Shown in pieces: positions 46,240 to 59,700 of a DNA stretch of 64,000 bases. Source of the DNA: Isoetes taiwanensis. Lineage: Eukaryota > Streptophyta > Lycopodiopsida > Isoetales > Isoetaceae. The translations under genes were made by a program, and so were the position numbers. The stretch is taken from NCBI GenBank assembly GCA_021234155.1, contig JAJEKV010000018.1:19889252-19953251 (forward strand). The letters run 5' to 3'. Within the stretch, counting starts at the first letter, position 1. Each line of letters opens with the position of its first letter. The notes under the pieces were generated by a model that saw only the letters and a program-made list of their open reading frames with translations, searched no databases and was not told the DNA's origin.

Positions 46240-46675
46240 TGAGGCCTTTCTGCGACTCATGAGCGAGAAAGGCCTCCGATGTAGCTTAGAGCCCAAAAAC
46301 AAAAACAAGGAAAAAATTCCTTCTTTTTTTCTAAGTAGGCAAAAAATTTTTTTGAGGGCCTTTCTCGACTCAGTCGAGAAAGAGAAAGACCCTCTAATGG
46401 CCCCTTTCTCGTTCGCGTCGAAAACGTGAGTTCAGTAAAAAATTTTTTCCTTTTTAACCAGGAAAAAAAGTTTTTTCAAGAAAATTTTTTTGGGCCTTTC
46501 ACTTCGTGGGTCGAGAAAAGCATCCGAGAGTAAAAAACCAGTTTGGGGTTGAGAAAGGAAGCTCAAAGTGAAAAAACAGTTCCGAGGTCGGCTTAGCCTG
46601 AGGACCTTTCGACTCGTCGTCGAAAGGCGGCTTCCAGTGGAAAAACACAGCTGAGGTTCAAGAAATGCAGGTTGC
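46240..46675. repeat. Palindrome cluster (copy B)
   Basis: Counterpart of 27650-28125. The palindromes are eroded: the perfect 28-mer of copy A reads CCTTTCGACTCGTCGTCGAAAGG here, and the first reads CCTTTCTGCGACTCATGAGC. The poly-A/T runs between them are shorter. Confidence 0.75.
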
Positions 46676-46972
46676 CCTACGATATAATTTTCTAGCTCCA
46701 ACTCATGGAGCACCAATCATGACTAACCTGACCAAGAATGGTATTTTCTATGTATTTTCTAATGCACACCATATCTTATGCATTTATTATGTATACATAT
46801 CTGAAAAATAGACCATTGCAGCACATAATATATCAATGTTTACCCATAGCTTATTTCAAATATAGATTTTCCAAATGGGACACTATGCCTAGCACCACTA
46901 AAAGGTCAACATAAGGGGTAAAATATGATTATACAACCTTCCTTTCTTCCTTTGAAATAAAAGTGAACTAAT

Positions 46973-47087
46973 TTAAAGTATACTATAATCTTGTAGCGAC
47001 ACTAATAATTTAAAAGTATACTATAATCTTGTAGCGACACTAATAATTTAAAGTATACTATAATCTTGTAAGCGACACTAATAAATT
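46973..47087 (+). repeat. Three 37-bp direct repeats (copy B)
   Basis: Same units as 28429-28545, with single-base A insertions in units 2 and 3. Confidence 0.9.
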
Positions 47088-47604
47088 TTAGCCCAATTAA
47101 TGGTATGTTTGTAATATATTAATGTAACAAAGCTTTTTTTTCCCATTAACCTTAGAAAAATAACCCATTAACCTTAGAAAAATAACCCATTGTCTCCGGT
47201 ATATCCATATTTTTTTTCGTACGCACTCTATTATTCTACTTTTTTTTCTCTCAATATTTGGCTTTTTTTCTCCCATCTCTTAAGTTGAAATTTGAAATTG
47301 AAAAGGGGGATTTTAAATTTGAAATTGAAAAGGGGGAGATTTGGTGCGTTACACTTTGAGAAAAAAGAAATTTGGTACACTTACGAAATCTGGTGGTATG
47401 GCGAACTCTCAAGATCCCCGGGTGGCTATGGCCGAACCTCAAGAAAATTTTCTAAGAACCTCGCCCAAATACATACCTTCCAAGAAGCCTCCGCCCGGTC
47501 ATCTATGGCGGGAGCTGGGGTATTGCTTTTGTGCAATCAACTTCTCTCGAAGAATTAGGCTGAAATTAGGGGGCAAAATTACGATTCTGATGATGCTTTG
47601 GCAA

Positions 47605-47735
47605 AGGCATTGAAGAGCGCCGTTGTTGAAGAGCGCAAGATATTGCTCGATCCGATCCATTGTTGAAGAGCGCAGCAGTTGAAGCCGTTGTTGAAGAGCG
47701 CCCGTTGTTGAAGCCGCAATATTGCTCCCGGGATA
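47605..47735 (+). repeat. GTTGTTGAAGAGCGC minisatellite (copy B)
   Basis: Counterpart of 29045-29190. Confidence 0.8.
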
Positions 47736-48227
47736 CGTACATGTTACCATATATGCAAGCTTTCGCCGTAACTCAAATACGTTAAATATTTTTCAGCCCC
47801 GTGAGTTTAGAAAGGAACGGAAGTATGGCTATGCTTTACTTCTCCGGGCTCGTTAATCTCTCCTTGGATCGAAAAAAGGCACGTATGCCTTTAGCTTTTT
47901 CCTTCCTTTTTTGCACTTGATTACGCCACTGCCGAGCATTCTGCATATCTGATCGCTCAAATCTTGAAGGGCATTCATCTTCGCCGCCAGAGAAAATGGT
48001 CAATCTTACACCTCCCTTTTTCCATAGCAAGAATGCATCATTGGCCTATTCCATCTTTTGTCTAAAGATCACGAGCCAAGCCTGATTCTCGGGAGCCCTA
48101 TTTCTTGGGTAGATTCATGGATTCTTGAGTGTTTTTTCTGCTACCAAGAAGGCCTAGAGAGCAATCCCTCCACCTCCTTGTTTATTCAAAATGCACTCTT
48201 GCAAATAGAACATCCTTAGTATCGGAT

Positions 48228-48345
48228 GTAGATCCTAGTATCGAAACGACTAGCACTTCCTCGCACGTGAGGGCGTGCCGAATAGATCCTTGAGTATCGA
48301 CCCACTAGCACTTCAACAGTGACACGCCTGCCAAATAGACTTTGT
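48228..48345 (+). repeat. 54-bp direct repeats (copy B), degraded
   Basis: Counterpart of 29681-29790. CTAGCACTTC is kept in both units while the CG-rich parts differ. Confidence 0.6.
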
Positions 48346-48845
48346 TGGATGCATCGTGTAACTAATCCGGCGACTTCAGACCTTGTACGGATTGAAAAGA
48401 AATCGAGATGGCAGGCATTCCGCAAGGGGGATGGTAGCAAAGGAGATGGCGACCATTCCGCAACGGGGGCCAGAATAACCTGCCAAAACAGAGAATATTT
48501 AAACTTCTGCCTCCTCAGATTCTGTACTTCTCTTTACCATTCTTGTTCTTATTCTTTGCTATTCTAGTGAACTAGTGAATGGGAACTAGTGAATGGGAAG
48601 TCGGAGATAGAGATATAGTCTTTTCTTGAAAGCGCGGTGGTCGCCTTTGCGATTTTAAACCTCGACAAATGGAGGTGAAGGCATACTTTTCAATTCTCGA
48701 CTCACTAGTCGAGAGAGAAGAGAAGAAGCAGTTTTTTTTTTATTAAATTAGTTAAATTATTTTGATATTTAATTAAACTAATTATTAATTGTATTTTAAT
48801 ATTATTTTTAATCAAGGGGATATATTCCCTTTAATTATTTTGGTT

Positions 48846-49158
48846 TTCCCCTCCCCTTCCCCTTCACCTCTTCCCCAACTCTTCCCACCTCTTCCCCCTC
48901 TTCTCCCCCCCTTCGAACTTCCCTTGCCCCTCTTTTCACCTCTTCTCACCTCCTTTCCCAGAACTCACCTCGCCTTGCCCTCTTCTCAAATTCTTCCGGC
49001 CACGACCTCCCCCTTGCACCTCTTCTCACCTCCCCTTGCCCCTCTACTCACCCCCCTTTGAACTTCCTCCCTCCCTTCCATGACTTATCCCCTTACATGA
49101 CTTTTCTCAACTTCTCCCCCTTCCCTCCCCAACTTCTCCCCTCCCCTCCCCCCTAACA
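48846..49158 (+). repeat. C/T-rich tract (copy B)
   Basis: Counterpart of 30305-30625 with length changes in C and T runs. Confidence 0.8.
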
Positions 49159-49379
49159 GCGATTCAATGTAAAACTTGATTTAATGTCCCATTTTAGGTC
49201 CGAGTCCCAAATTTGAGATTTGTCCACTTTAATTAAATCGACTTATAGCCAAATTCATAAAATGATCATGTGGGAAGCGAATGTTTACTCTACATCACGA
49301 TTACCTTGTGAAAGAATATGAGGTGACATTCTAGTGTAACCTTGTAAAGAAACCCGATCTTCTGCTGAAAGGGTGTAGA

Positions 49380-50330
49380 TGTGGGACCGTGGACTTAACT
49401 TCAAGTGCAGAGCGAAAAGGCCTTTTGGACCCGCTCTAAGTCCTTCAGAAGGCAAGTGATTACCATTTGGTCCTCACATCTCCATCCCAAATAGAAGAAC
49501 GAGTTCCACCAAGACCGCAACAAGTGTGACTGGTGGACCCAATTGTAAAGCTCTGCTTTATAACTATTGTTCGCATTGCAAATAAAGCCTTCTAGCTTGC
49601 CCTCACTCATTAGCAAGTACTTCCCAAAATGTGGCGAATTAGCTCCACTCTTGTAGGTTGGCATAACCTCCACATTTTGACCTTAATGGCTTGAAGGAAG
49701 GCGACCTTGGTTCATTGAAGATGAGAAGCACCTTAGTCTTATCCAAATTCACCGGTTCTGGTGGGGCTGGCAAAGTATCCATGGCATCTAGATGATGTTT
49801 GCATGTCTACCAGGTGTAAGCTAAGAGGTCCATATTGTCCACATAGATGGGGCGTAAATGAGCTGAATCCATATAGAGATGGTGCATGAGCAGCCCAGCC
49901 TTCCATCCCCATGGCCGAACAAGTAAGCCCTTTAGATAACCAATATAGAGACCAATAGCATTGGAGGGTCCAACATTATTATTTACAAGTTGGCTGATGG
50001 TGGCATTCGGGCTGAGCATATTTTATAAATCCCGAAAAGTATTCCGAACTCTAGAGGGACTCCCTAAGTCGTCAATCTCTCCCATAGCTTCTCCTAGGTA
50101 AAAAGTGTCAAAAGGCTTTGCAAGTCGAAGAAAAAGTCTTATCGGAAGGAATCTAAGGAATAATGCAAAACCTAACGGATTGAAAAGATGGTGGAGGTAA
50201 AAGAAATCGAGACCACCTTTGTCTCAAAAGCGATGGCAACATGTCTACCCCGAAGGTGTAGCTGGAAAAAGCCGCCTCTATCTCGAATTAAGGTGTGGCT
50301 CTAAGCCGTTCTATCCCCGAAACGTGAGCC
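49380..50330 (-). mobile_element. LINE reverse-transcriptase fragment (copy B)
   Basis: Counterpart of 30840-31830. 49673-49401 on the - strand is open and reads SGANSPHFGKYLLMSEGKLE, then NNSYKAELYNWVHQSHLLRS, the connector after RT. 50019-49807 gives LVNNNVGPSNAIGLYIGYLK and HLRPIYVDNMDLLAYTW. The catalytic pair is again V-D-N. Confidence 0.75.
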
Positions 50331-51759
50331 TGGGGATGGGTTCACATGCAACAGCCTCTGTCGGACACAAGTTTTCTCGTCTAGAAAAACCTAAGCGCCG
50401 AATTTGTCCCATGCATCCCCAAAACCGATTGAAGAGCCAATGAATTTCCTTACGGTCCTATGCTCCATCAAATGAAATTGTTGTTTTGTTATTTGCTCGG
50501 ATGTCCCCGTCTATGCTATGATCCAAATGAGGTGCATGTCAATTTAAGTATTGGCTCTCCTCATAATAAAATCTTCAACTTCCGTTTCAATTAGCCCTCG
50601 TATTCATCCAGAAGTCAATAAAATTGCATTTTATGCGCTATTCTACATGCAATGGATCAACTTAGATCCCACGACATGAACACAAAAACTTCAAAGCGAA
50701 GCATATGGCAATCCCCCAATCAAAGTAAATCCTGACCACTCATTATAAAAACCAATTGCAACATAATCGCCAATCTGGGACCACAAGCATCATCCCTATC
50801 TCTTCACAACAATCAAATTTGATAGCACAATAGTCATAACTCCATAATAAATGCATGTCAATAATTAGAACAAAAGGGGAAGTACCTTTTAAAGAATAAT
50901 GAAGAAGTGGTCTACAGAAGAAAGGTCGGGATGGAAAGGCTCGGAAGAGGAGACGATAGAAAAGTCCGAGAAGTTTCATTATGATTCTATCTTGTTGAAC
51001 ATATATTGCTCGTCCTCCCTCTCCCAGAATACCGATCCAACGCTTGGATTGATACCATAATTCTTAATATCAGCGATATAATCACATAGCAAAGTGTTAT
51101 CTTACAAGGGTAATCGTCGTAGTAAATGCTATCTTTAAGTTCAAAACGAGCGCATTCCATAATTGATGACTTCGAGGTTCTAGTCATCCATCACCAACAC
51201 TTATGGAGAAAATAAAGGGTGTATTACACTTATGGGAGAAAACCTTTAATCTTCTTGTTTTTCATCTAAACCATAACACCGGGCTTTACATATATGGACC
51301 CGCTAATTTCTTCCAACGAATTCCACCTTGTTAGAGCCCTAACATGATGTCCTTCCTGAGGCAAAAAAGCTCAAATAATCACCTAATTCCAAGCCGGGTT
51401 GAACATCAAAGCACCCTATGAAACACTACTCAAGCCGACTCACTTGCATGATAATAGGGCATCTAGGTACGCGTCTAGATCATACCTTATATGATTTACC
51501 TATGGTGCCCATAATCTACCAAAGTAAACTTTTCACTTTTTGAAGGAAGGCAATTTTTCTCACCCCGAACATTCCAATTGGTAAATCATAAAGCCTCTGG
51601 GTGATATGATTTAGTTTGTAATAGTTGGGAACAAAGTGCTCTTCCAAAGAGATCCTAAATGGGATATCAAAAAACTTCCAGCCATAGCTCTTGCATATGA
51701 TGGAATATGGGATACCATCTCTTGAAGTCTCTTATTCTGCTGGCGAAGATTAAACTTCC

Positions 51760-51899
51760 TTTACAATTCCTTTCAAGCAAGGATAACACCTTGGGAGTCC
51801 CAATACCAACAAAATTCACACCTATGACTTTCTTTACAATTCCTCTCAAGCAAGGATAACACCTTGGGAGTCCCAATACCAACAAAATTCACACCTAAT
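51760..51899 (-). repeat. Two 73-bp direct repeats (copy B)
   Basis: Identical to 33236-33375. Confidence 0.8.
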
Positions 51900-51964
51900 G
51901 ATGACCATCTCTTATGTATCCTCGTATCAACTAAGGAAAGCAGCAGTTTAGGGTCATCATTGAA

Positions 51965-52115
51965 CAATATGTAGCATAATAACAGGGGGTTTCTTTTGTG
52001 TTTTTGTACGATATTTACTAAGGTTTTTCTATGATTTTGTTGTCGTATTCAACTAGACGTACTAAATAGTATTTCTAGAGTGCTCCGTTTCTTGGCCGTT
52101 GATTTTTTATAAGAG
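51965..52115 (+). repeat. ATATGTAGCATAATAACAGG dispersed repeat (copy B)
   Basis: Same family as 21061 and 33436; ends near GGCCGTTGATTTTTTATAAG. Confidence 0.7.
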
Positions 52116-52704
52116 GGAGAATTGGATGGCCGTGATTAAATTTATCTATATATCACAGGCCTTGATTTCTGATGTTGTGCGGGGCAAGAAGCGAAGACCC
52201 TGTTCGGCGGGTGGCTATGGCAGATTGCAAAGGCAAAGAAGGCCCATTCCAAAAACGAAAAGCTATGGCGCTTTCTCGGATCTGGTTTTAGGTTTTATCT
52301 CATCATTTTGCAAAAACTAGGGTTTATAAAACAAAGCAAAAGCTAGCCGATTCATGCGGTCACGGTTCTCAAGGTAGGTTGAGAGTAGTTAAATATTTTT
52401 TTTACAAGGATAGAGAGCTCCTAGCTAGCGGCTTTCGCATCATCTGTCATGGCAAGAGTAACTACCTTTTACCAACATCCACCCATTTTTGCACCTCAGA
52501 GCTTCCGTGCAATAGACCCACAAGCTTGTGTTCTTTCCTACTCTAGGATGCAAGATGAAGCCTATGATTCTCTCACAAAAATGTCTCCCCAACTATGTTT
52601 GAGGCTGCAACTTTTGGTATATATGGATCTCAAGCTCCTGCGATGTCTTCTCAACGTTCTGCGAGGCGTATGTAATGGTTTTGCTTTTGAGATAGAGAAC
52701 TGCG

Positions 52705-52850
52705 GTTTTAGGTTATGAAATGAATGATTTTTGTAGCGTATGCCATCATCGACCCATTTGTTGTTGCTTGATGCAAATGATCCTACTAAGCCTATTAAAT
52801 GCGTTTATAATTGCCGTTGGCTCGATGAGTCTTTGCAATGGGTATTTATG
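52705..52850 (+). pseudogene. Possible ClpP-like exon remnant (copy B)
   Basis: Counterpart of 34195-34345. LLLDANDPTKPIKCVYNC is kept, but the preceding VADAII part is out of frame by an inserted T and the GW-MGIY part differs. Confidence 0.3.
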
Positions 52851-53389
52851 GTTGATCCGTACTTTCGTCTGAGGGGAGTCTTGATCTGTTTTTCTAGAAG
52901 GATATAGATCAAGCTTAGATTTGGGTATTCCTTCTTCAAGGCACAATTGCATGCAGGATCAAAGGCCCTCAAGATAGCGGTTGTTGGATTGACAAACAAT
53001 TGAAGGAGAAAGAATTTGAGAGAGTTGAACCTCGGCTTGGCGTGGGTGTGCGTTTAATGATTTATGAGATTATAGCTCCTTTGAGGCGGTATGTTTTAAC
53101 CCTTTATAAATATGAAGAATGGAGATTTCACATGATCTGGTCATTAATTTCACAAGGCTTGTGGCATGTTGTAGCGTGGGCGTAATTCTTGAACATTACT
53201 CTTGATAAGGATGCTACGGTTTTAAAATCTATCATGTTCATCATTGAAGATACTTTACATTAAAGACCATTCCCAAGTGCCAAGGAGTTGTTGGGATTAT
53301 CTCGTGTCTCAATTTTGACAGTTGCTACCCGGTGTTTGACTATCGTGGCCGAGGTTATTCGCAGATCAAATGCTAAACATAGGCAAAAG

Positions 53390-53590
53390 TAAAGTTATTT
53401 ATCATGGATATGATTTTCAAGATGAAAATGAATATGATGAATATGAAGAAGTTGGGCTTTTGAAGAAGAATATGAAGCGAGATGCATATGAAGATGACTA
53501 TGAAGATGTATGTGAAGAATATAGCGCATATGAAGATCCACATGCATTTCAAGTCCATTTCAAATGCATTTCCAAGTGCCCAAATAGGTG
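53390..53590 (+). other. Short acidic open stretch (copy B), unknown
   Basis: Counterpart of 34880-35085. Reads YHGYDFQDENEYDEYEEVG, then after a frame change KRDAYEDDYEDVCEEYSAYE. Confidence 0.3.
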
Positions 53591-54099
53591 AATCCTTTTT
53601 TTTTTCACGCTCGGTTCAATCCGTGCATGGTGCGCTAGGCTTGTGCATTCCTTGAGAGCTATGGCGAAATTTCACCGGGACCTAGAAGAGTGGTGTATTA
53701 CATTAAGGTATACTACATTTTATTCTGTTTGCTTTTTTGGAGGAAGTAACTATGTAGCTCTTCCTCATTTCTTATTTTCCTCAGCATAAGAAGCTACTAA
53801 ACCTTTGGTCGGTGTACATTTAATGAAAAAAGTTGTTTATGTATATTAATTGACTCCTCTGCTTTCCATTTTTATGCAAACCGCTTGCGTTCTAGTTTGA
53901 TTAGAATAATTGAGAACGAAATTTTTAGGCCCAAGGTCGAAAATTTTTTCATATAACAACCAACACATAGCTATCATTAACATTATTAACATAAACACAT
54001 AACACATATTGCTACATGTTTTAAATGTCTTTTATATTCTCTCACGTTTGCTTTTTTATGGCCCAAGAGGCAAAAAAATTTTTAGTATAATAACCAACA

Positions 54100-54451
54100 C
54101 ATAACTACCATTGACATTAATAAATATAACCATTGGATCCAACACATTTAAATTAAAATCCCCCTTAAACCCCCTTTGGTTTGGGTGCATATTCACACCT
54201 GGGTGGCGTAGGGCGAGAGCCCTCATAATTGTATTTTGGGCGTCTGAAATCAACACCATATAGTATTCTCTTGAAATCTTATAGTATTTTTTGCTAATCT
54301 TATTATACAAGATAGCAAATCTTGTACTTGCATACCCCACAAATGAGGAACTTTACGTGCGGTGTAGATTATGGAATAAGGGGCTTAATATGCCAATCCC
54401 GGCAGCCTCTCGATGCCCTAAGTCACCCGGTGTGAATATGCACCCAAACCA
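54100..54451. mobile_element. MITE-like element, shortened right arm (copy B)
   Basis: Counterpart of 35600-35965; left arm about 54116-54206, right arm remnant 54424-54451. Confidence 0.65.
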
Positions 54452-54842
54452 CCACATAGACATTGCCAATTGAGCGCCGCTTTTTATTGCCTCCATTCAT
54501 TTTAACAACCCTTTCATAAATGGATATTGTCTCAATTTATGAAAGAGAGCCCACGGGGAGAATCAACTCTTACATTCAATATTTGCCATATAAACTTAAT
54601 GACTAGCACCTTGTTATAAAGGAAGATATCCAGCATCTCCAAGCCATCATATTTTTTTATCAAAGCAACATTTATTCGAGACCACCACCTTGAAATCTGC
54701 CCCCCTTGATTTCCCCACATACGAAGTTACGCATTGTCCCTCATAGGAAGTTTTGCACTGTCCGTTAATTTCTGTATGATATTCTCGGTGCTAAAAGATT
54801 AAAGCCGCATAAATGCATGTATTACTTAAAATAAATTTATCC

Positions 54843-54895
54843 ATTACAAGAAATTTATCGCGGCGGCCAAGACCGCCGTGAATATTTCTCTCCAC
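54843..54895 (+). mobile_element. CACTA-like end with GC hairpin (copy B)
   Basis: Identical to 36357-36412. Confidence 0.45.
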
Positions 54896-55364
54896 CGAAT
54901 ATTGTTAAGTTGAAACAATGCCAGTTCTAAACATGTAAAAGTTAAAGTAAATGAATTGCTCATGGTGTATAAAGCAGCTACAGGGTATCGAATTGTATCA
55001 CAGGTTGCTATTTTTGCTTGCTCTGGCTCTTCTAGCCGGAAGGTGCTTGATGCTGTGAATCGCCAGTGCGTCGCCAGCCGGCAAAGCGAACTCCGATGCA
55101 TCGCCAAGCCGGCAATTGCATCCAGATCCGCCTGAAGGAACAATCTTGAAATGCTTCAATTTTAAGCTTAGATTTGCCTTGATCCTAGCTAGTCCAACTA
55201 AATCTTTGCTAAATCCAAGTCAGAATCCACTTCAAAATACCATTATCAATTCTGAAAGACAATATCTTTTGCTTGAATTAAGTAAAACATCTGAGATCTT
55301 GCGAAATCACTTCCAAAAAGAGAAATCGTTAAGGAAACAGGGCTTTCAAACCCTGGCAGTGGGC

Positions 55365-55870
55365 ATGGCGTGTAAATCTTCTGCAATAAATCATTCCATC
55401 AGCTTCATTTTCAATGTCACAAAATGAGATGTCGACGTCACGAAATCCTCCCTAATAATAAATAACTCGTCCAAGTAATTTTGAAGGGAAAAAATATGTG
55501 AGAACAAAAAAATGAATTATATAGGTGTTATGATTGTTAGCCATAAATGGCCGCAATGAATGAGTCTACACACGTGTCATGTTGGGGTAATTTTTAAGGC
55601 GTGTAAATCTACAATAAATCAAGCCATCGACTTCATTTAATGCCTAAAGGTCGACGTCACAAAATCTTCTGTAATAAATGAAATGTCGACATTATGAAAT
55701 CCTCCTTAATAAATAAGCATGTATAACTGTCTCGTCCAAGCACTTTTGAAGGGAGAAAATGTGAGGAAAAAAATGAATTATATAGGTGTCATGTTATGCG
55801 CATAATAAATGAGTCCACACACGTGTCGTGTTGCGGTAATTTTCAAGGAAAGAAAATATGAAAAGAAATA
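55365..55870 (+). repeat. Tandem duplication, about 261 bp (copy B)
   Basis: Counterpart of 36885-37400. Confidence 0.8.
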
Positions 55871-55880
55871 AGACATCGCT

Positions 55881-56099
55881 TTATATAGAAGGATGATCCC
55901 GCCCACCATAGAAAGCTTTGCGGACTCCTATCAATTCAAATGTAAGAACCTCATCACAAATTACCGATGCAAACTTGTCAATACCAACACCAACAGAATG
56001 CGACTTGGAGGAGTCTCCATATGGAAGCTTCATGGGTAGTCCTGCTCCACGATAGGCAAAGACTCCTCCAACAGCCACAAAGCTGCACACTTGTCCCAA
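55881..56099 (-). other. Possible exon of an unknown gene (copy B)
   Basis: Counterpart of 37406-37627, open over the same length less one codon: CSFVAVGGVFAYRGAGLPMK, GVGIDKFASVICDEVLTFEL, then YGGRDHPSI-stop. Confidence 0.35.
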
Positions 56100-56119
56100 T
56101 TAAAGAAAAAATGTATTTT

Positions 56120-56311
56120 TAATGACCATGGTTGATAAATAAGGCGCCCGACCCATGCTGGAAAAGAAATAGCTATGAAAGCCCTTCTGCCACAATGTTG
56201 ATCAAGGAGGGAGCCAGACGGCATCCTTGCCTGCCTTTTCCTATTAAAAAATAAAAGAGGTTTCCCAAAAAACGTAGCCTGCTTCTCCCCAGCCTGCTTC
56301 TTCCCAGCCAA
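56120..56311 (-). mobile_element. LINE RT scrap (copy B)
   Basis: Counterpart of 37640-37840. Confidence 0.4.
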
Positions 56312-56749
56312 TTAAGATTTTTTGGTATGTAAATTGAAAGAACTGCTATTTTGATGTTCCAATTTTAGTGCATGGCTCAATTCTCATCTCTATATTCTGA
56401 AACATCGATAATAAAATCTAGTCCAACATCTAGAACAATAAAGGAGAACCGGACTTCCTTTTGTATTTGTTTTGTTCTTAAGAATATTTATTCTCTGCTT
56501 GTTTGCATAATAGCCACTTGAAAACCACATAGGTGTCACAAGGGTGCCCTTACCGTAAAGAGCTCATAGCCATATCTTTAGTGCATAGCCTCAGGTACAT
56601 TATTCTTCCACAACCCATGGTGCACGATAATAAAAATTATGATGAAAACTTCCGTTTATTCATTTCTGTCGTGAGCATTCCTTAATATCATCAGAATTAC
56701 ACTTAATCTTCAGTTCCCTTGTGGTGGGCTCCAAATAATTTACTCCATG

Positions 56750-59700
56750 TCAAGAAAGACTCAATGATATGGTAGTTGCATGAGCACGTAGCACAGCGCA
56801 TACTTGTTCAATAATGGCATAATTGCGAACTTGCTTGGACCATTGTGCTGCCATTGCTTCACCTTTTGTTCCACTCATGCCTTTCTCTAATACATCAGCT
56901 GCTTCGACCAGTTTCCCTTCCTTAAGGTTCTTGTCAACCAGTCCAAGTAGTGCCTCCACCCCACCTGATGTTTCATGTATCTCGTGTTCTTTCACCTACA
57001 GTCACATAACCACAATATAACATCTCTATGTGCCCAACATATATATAGATAATAATTCACAATTCTAAAGTATGGTTTTACCTTCAACATAGAAGCTAGC
57101 CACGCAAGACTGTGTGAAAGGATCCCTCCCCCAGATGCCGGAATAAGAGCAAGTTGTCTTAATTGTTGCTTGGACTCTAGGAACTGCACTCCAGCATAAC
57201 CAACACGATGAAAACCAGATCCTAAAGTAGTAGTGCGAAAATAGAGCCTGCCTGTTCATATAGTTGAATGCGTGAGCTTGTACTGGCCTTCATACTTTCT
57301 TTTGGTAGAGAAGAAATGGCAGCATCGACTAATGGGTCTGCGCCTGAGCCTCCAACTGATGTGATGAGAAGATTGACCACATTCTCAACTGGAGCGCCAT
57401 CCATAATTGCATTTTCCAATGCAAATGTTCCCTGCAATATGCAAAGCATTGCTTCACATATTTCGCATAGCTGTGTTTAAACATTCAAATAATTCTCATT
57501 GCAGATATTCACCAAGGAAAGGTTGTGTAACGTATGCTTATGTTGTGCTTCATCAGACTTTGCATTAAAGACCATGTTCAGGACTTCAATCTTAAAATGT
57601 GAAAAGCAAATGTTAATGTCCAAAAGAAAAAGATACAATATCCATTGTCTTTCTAACAATTGAACAATAGAATGGGGGACCACAATTACCTCCTCTTTGA
57701 TAAGGCTTATATCATTAAGCAAAGATATTCTCTCCTCTGCAATGCTTGCAGCTGCTTCTGCTTTTGCCCTTATCTCCGTCTCTTGTACCTGTCTTTTCAA
57801 TGCATCCTCCTGAAAACATAATATTGACGATTAAGATGAAGAATGGAACGATTCCTACAAAGATTGACCTAAACGCATGTGGTAGTTTCCATGCAGAGGA
57901 CCTGATGTAACAGTTCTATTTGCATTCTTTCTTCAGACTTTTCTTGGGACATCTGCAAATGCTTTGCATGCTCAACCTCCTTCTGCAACAACTCCTATTA
58001 CAGGACAACCAAAGTCAATAAACAAAGTATTCAAAATAGTAGCCAACAAACATGGCACGACAGCGATTAGTAATTAAAGGCTTTTGAGCTATTTAATGTA
58101 TCAAATATTTGCTGATGATTTGTCACCCAGTAACAGGAATGATTGCATGCTGAAGGTCTTTAAGATCCTTTCTTGAAAAGGCTTGCAGAGCTCCTTTTGT
58201 CAAGTCCATCCTTCTGGATAAAGGCCAGATAGTTGATTGTTCTATAAATTGAAAAGAAATCTACAAAAGTCTATGGAAGACGCATAGGGTCTATGAGACC
58301 AAGAACATACAGACTTAAGGATCTGCAAAGAGGGAGAAAGCCCCAAGACACTAAAATGGAGTAATACTCATCGAAAATCAATAAGGGATTCCTAGGAAGA
58401 TGATCCAATAGCCATCCTAGCTCCGCCAAGGACTGATTCGATATTCGCATTTGGCTGTTTTTGAATCCTATCTCGTCTTTTCTTCTTCTTCTGAAAGGAA
58501 TTCTTATGCTTCTGTTTGCTGCTCATCCTAGGTGTCACTAATGTGACTCCTTTAATATCATGAGTTCTTTTTTGTCGTGAGCTGTCCATCATTCAAATCT
58601 GTTGTGCCTCATCATCCACAAGAAAGAATGACAAAATGGGCAGGTCAGGTAAAGATGATATGCTTTTCCGACTTCACCATGTTCAAATTGCATAAGGTGC
58701 GTTCCTATCATCCCGGCTAAGATGTTTAGCACGCCCCAGCCCAATTTCCAACTGATAACAAGACACCTTGAACTGTCCCATAGAGAATCTCACCTTATTT
58801 GAAAGGTCAGTCTCAAGATAACCTGGTCTACTATAAAAGCATCAACTGAAACCTGTAGAAAGTTCTCCTTATAAAATTTCCTTTTACGTGACAACTCTGT
58901 AGAAGGATTTAGCCAAGTGTTTGATACATAAAGGTGACGTATAAGCTGGTTCACCTGCTGCCCTGTCAGTTTTGGATTGGTCACTGCCCAATTATAATGG
59001 AATGGAGGAGAGAGATCTTGCGCAGAACCATAGTTCTGTTTGCGCCACATCTAAAGGATCAGATGTGTGTGTTTTCTGTAGAAAACAAATTCCTGGTATG
59101 TTTCCACACGCCTTTCTCGTCGACTCCTCTGTTGTCATTTGATGCCGAGAAGACTTGCAAAGCGATCAGATGCTGCAAAATGGCAATTTACGTTGGATAA
59201 AAGCCGCCCAAATGATGATTCCAACCTGTTATTGGAACTTTTGGAGCTGTGGAACAGTTCAACCTGTTCATGGAAGCCCTTTTCCATTTTTTGACCTAAC
59301 TTGACCTCTGACTAAAACAGATCATTTTTAGTTTGCGACTTTGTAGGTATGCAAAAGCTAACCATTCCTGGTCCTGAAGGTTCGCTGCAACGTGGTTGGT
59401 TTCCATAAAGGACAATAAAACCATCCATGTATTTATAAAAGAAGAGAAAATGTCCTTCAAAATCCATCACTTCTTAAGTACTCGTCCACATTCTGTATGG
59501 TCTTGGAGTTCAAGCCCTTCATGAGGGCATGCAAGTGCAATTCATCCTTCCTCCTCACATCATGTTCCTCCTTGTATCTATCAAGTTGTCTTCTTATTGC
59601 TTCTTCATCTGCTTCTTTCACTTCTCCGTATCAACAGCTTTGGATTTACATACAGATGGAAGTTTGTGCCTAGTTAATTATGAGTACTGCTCTGTGCCAT

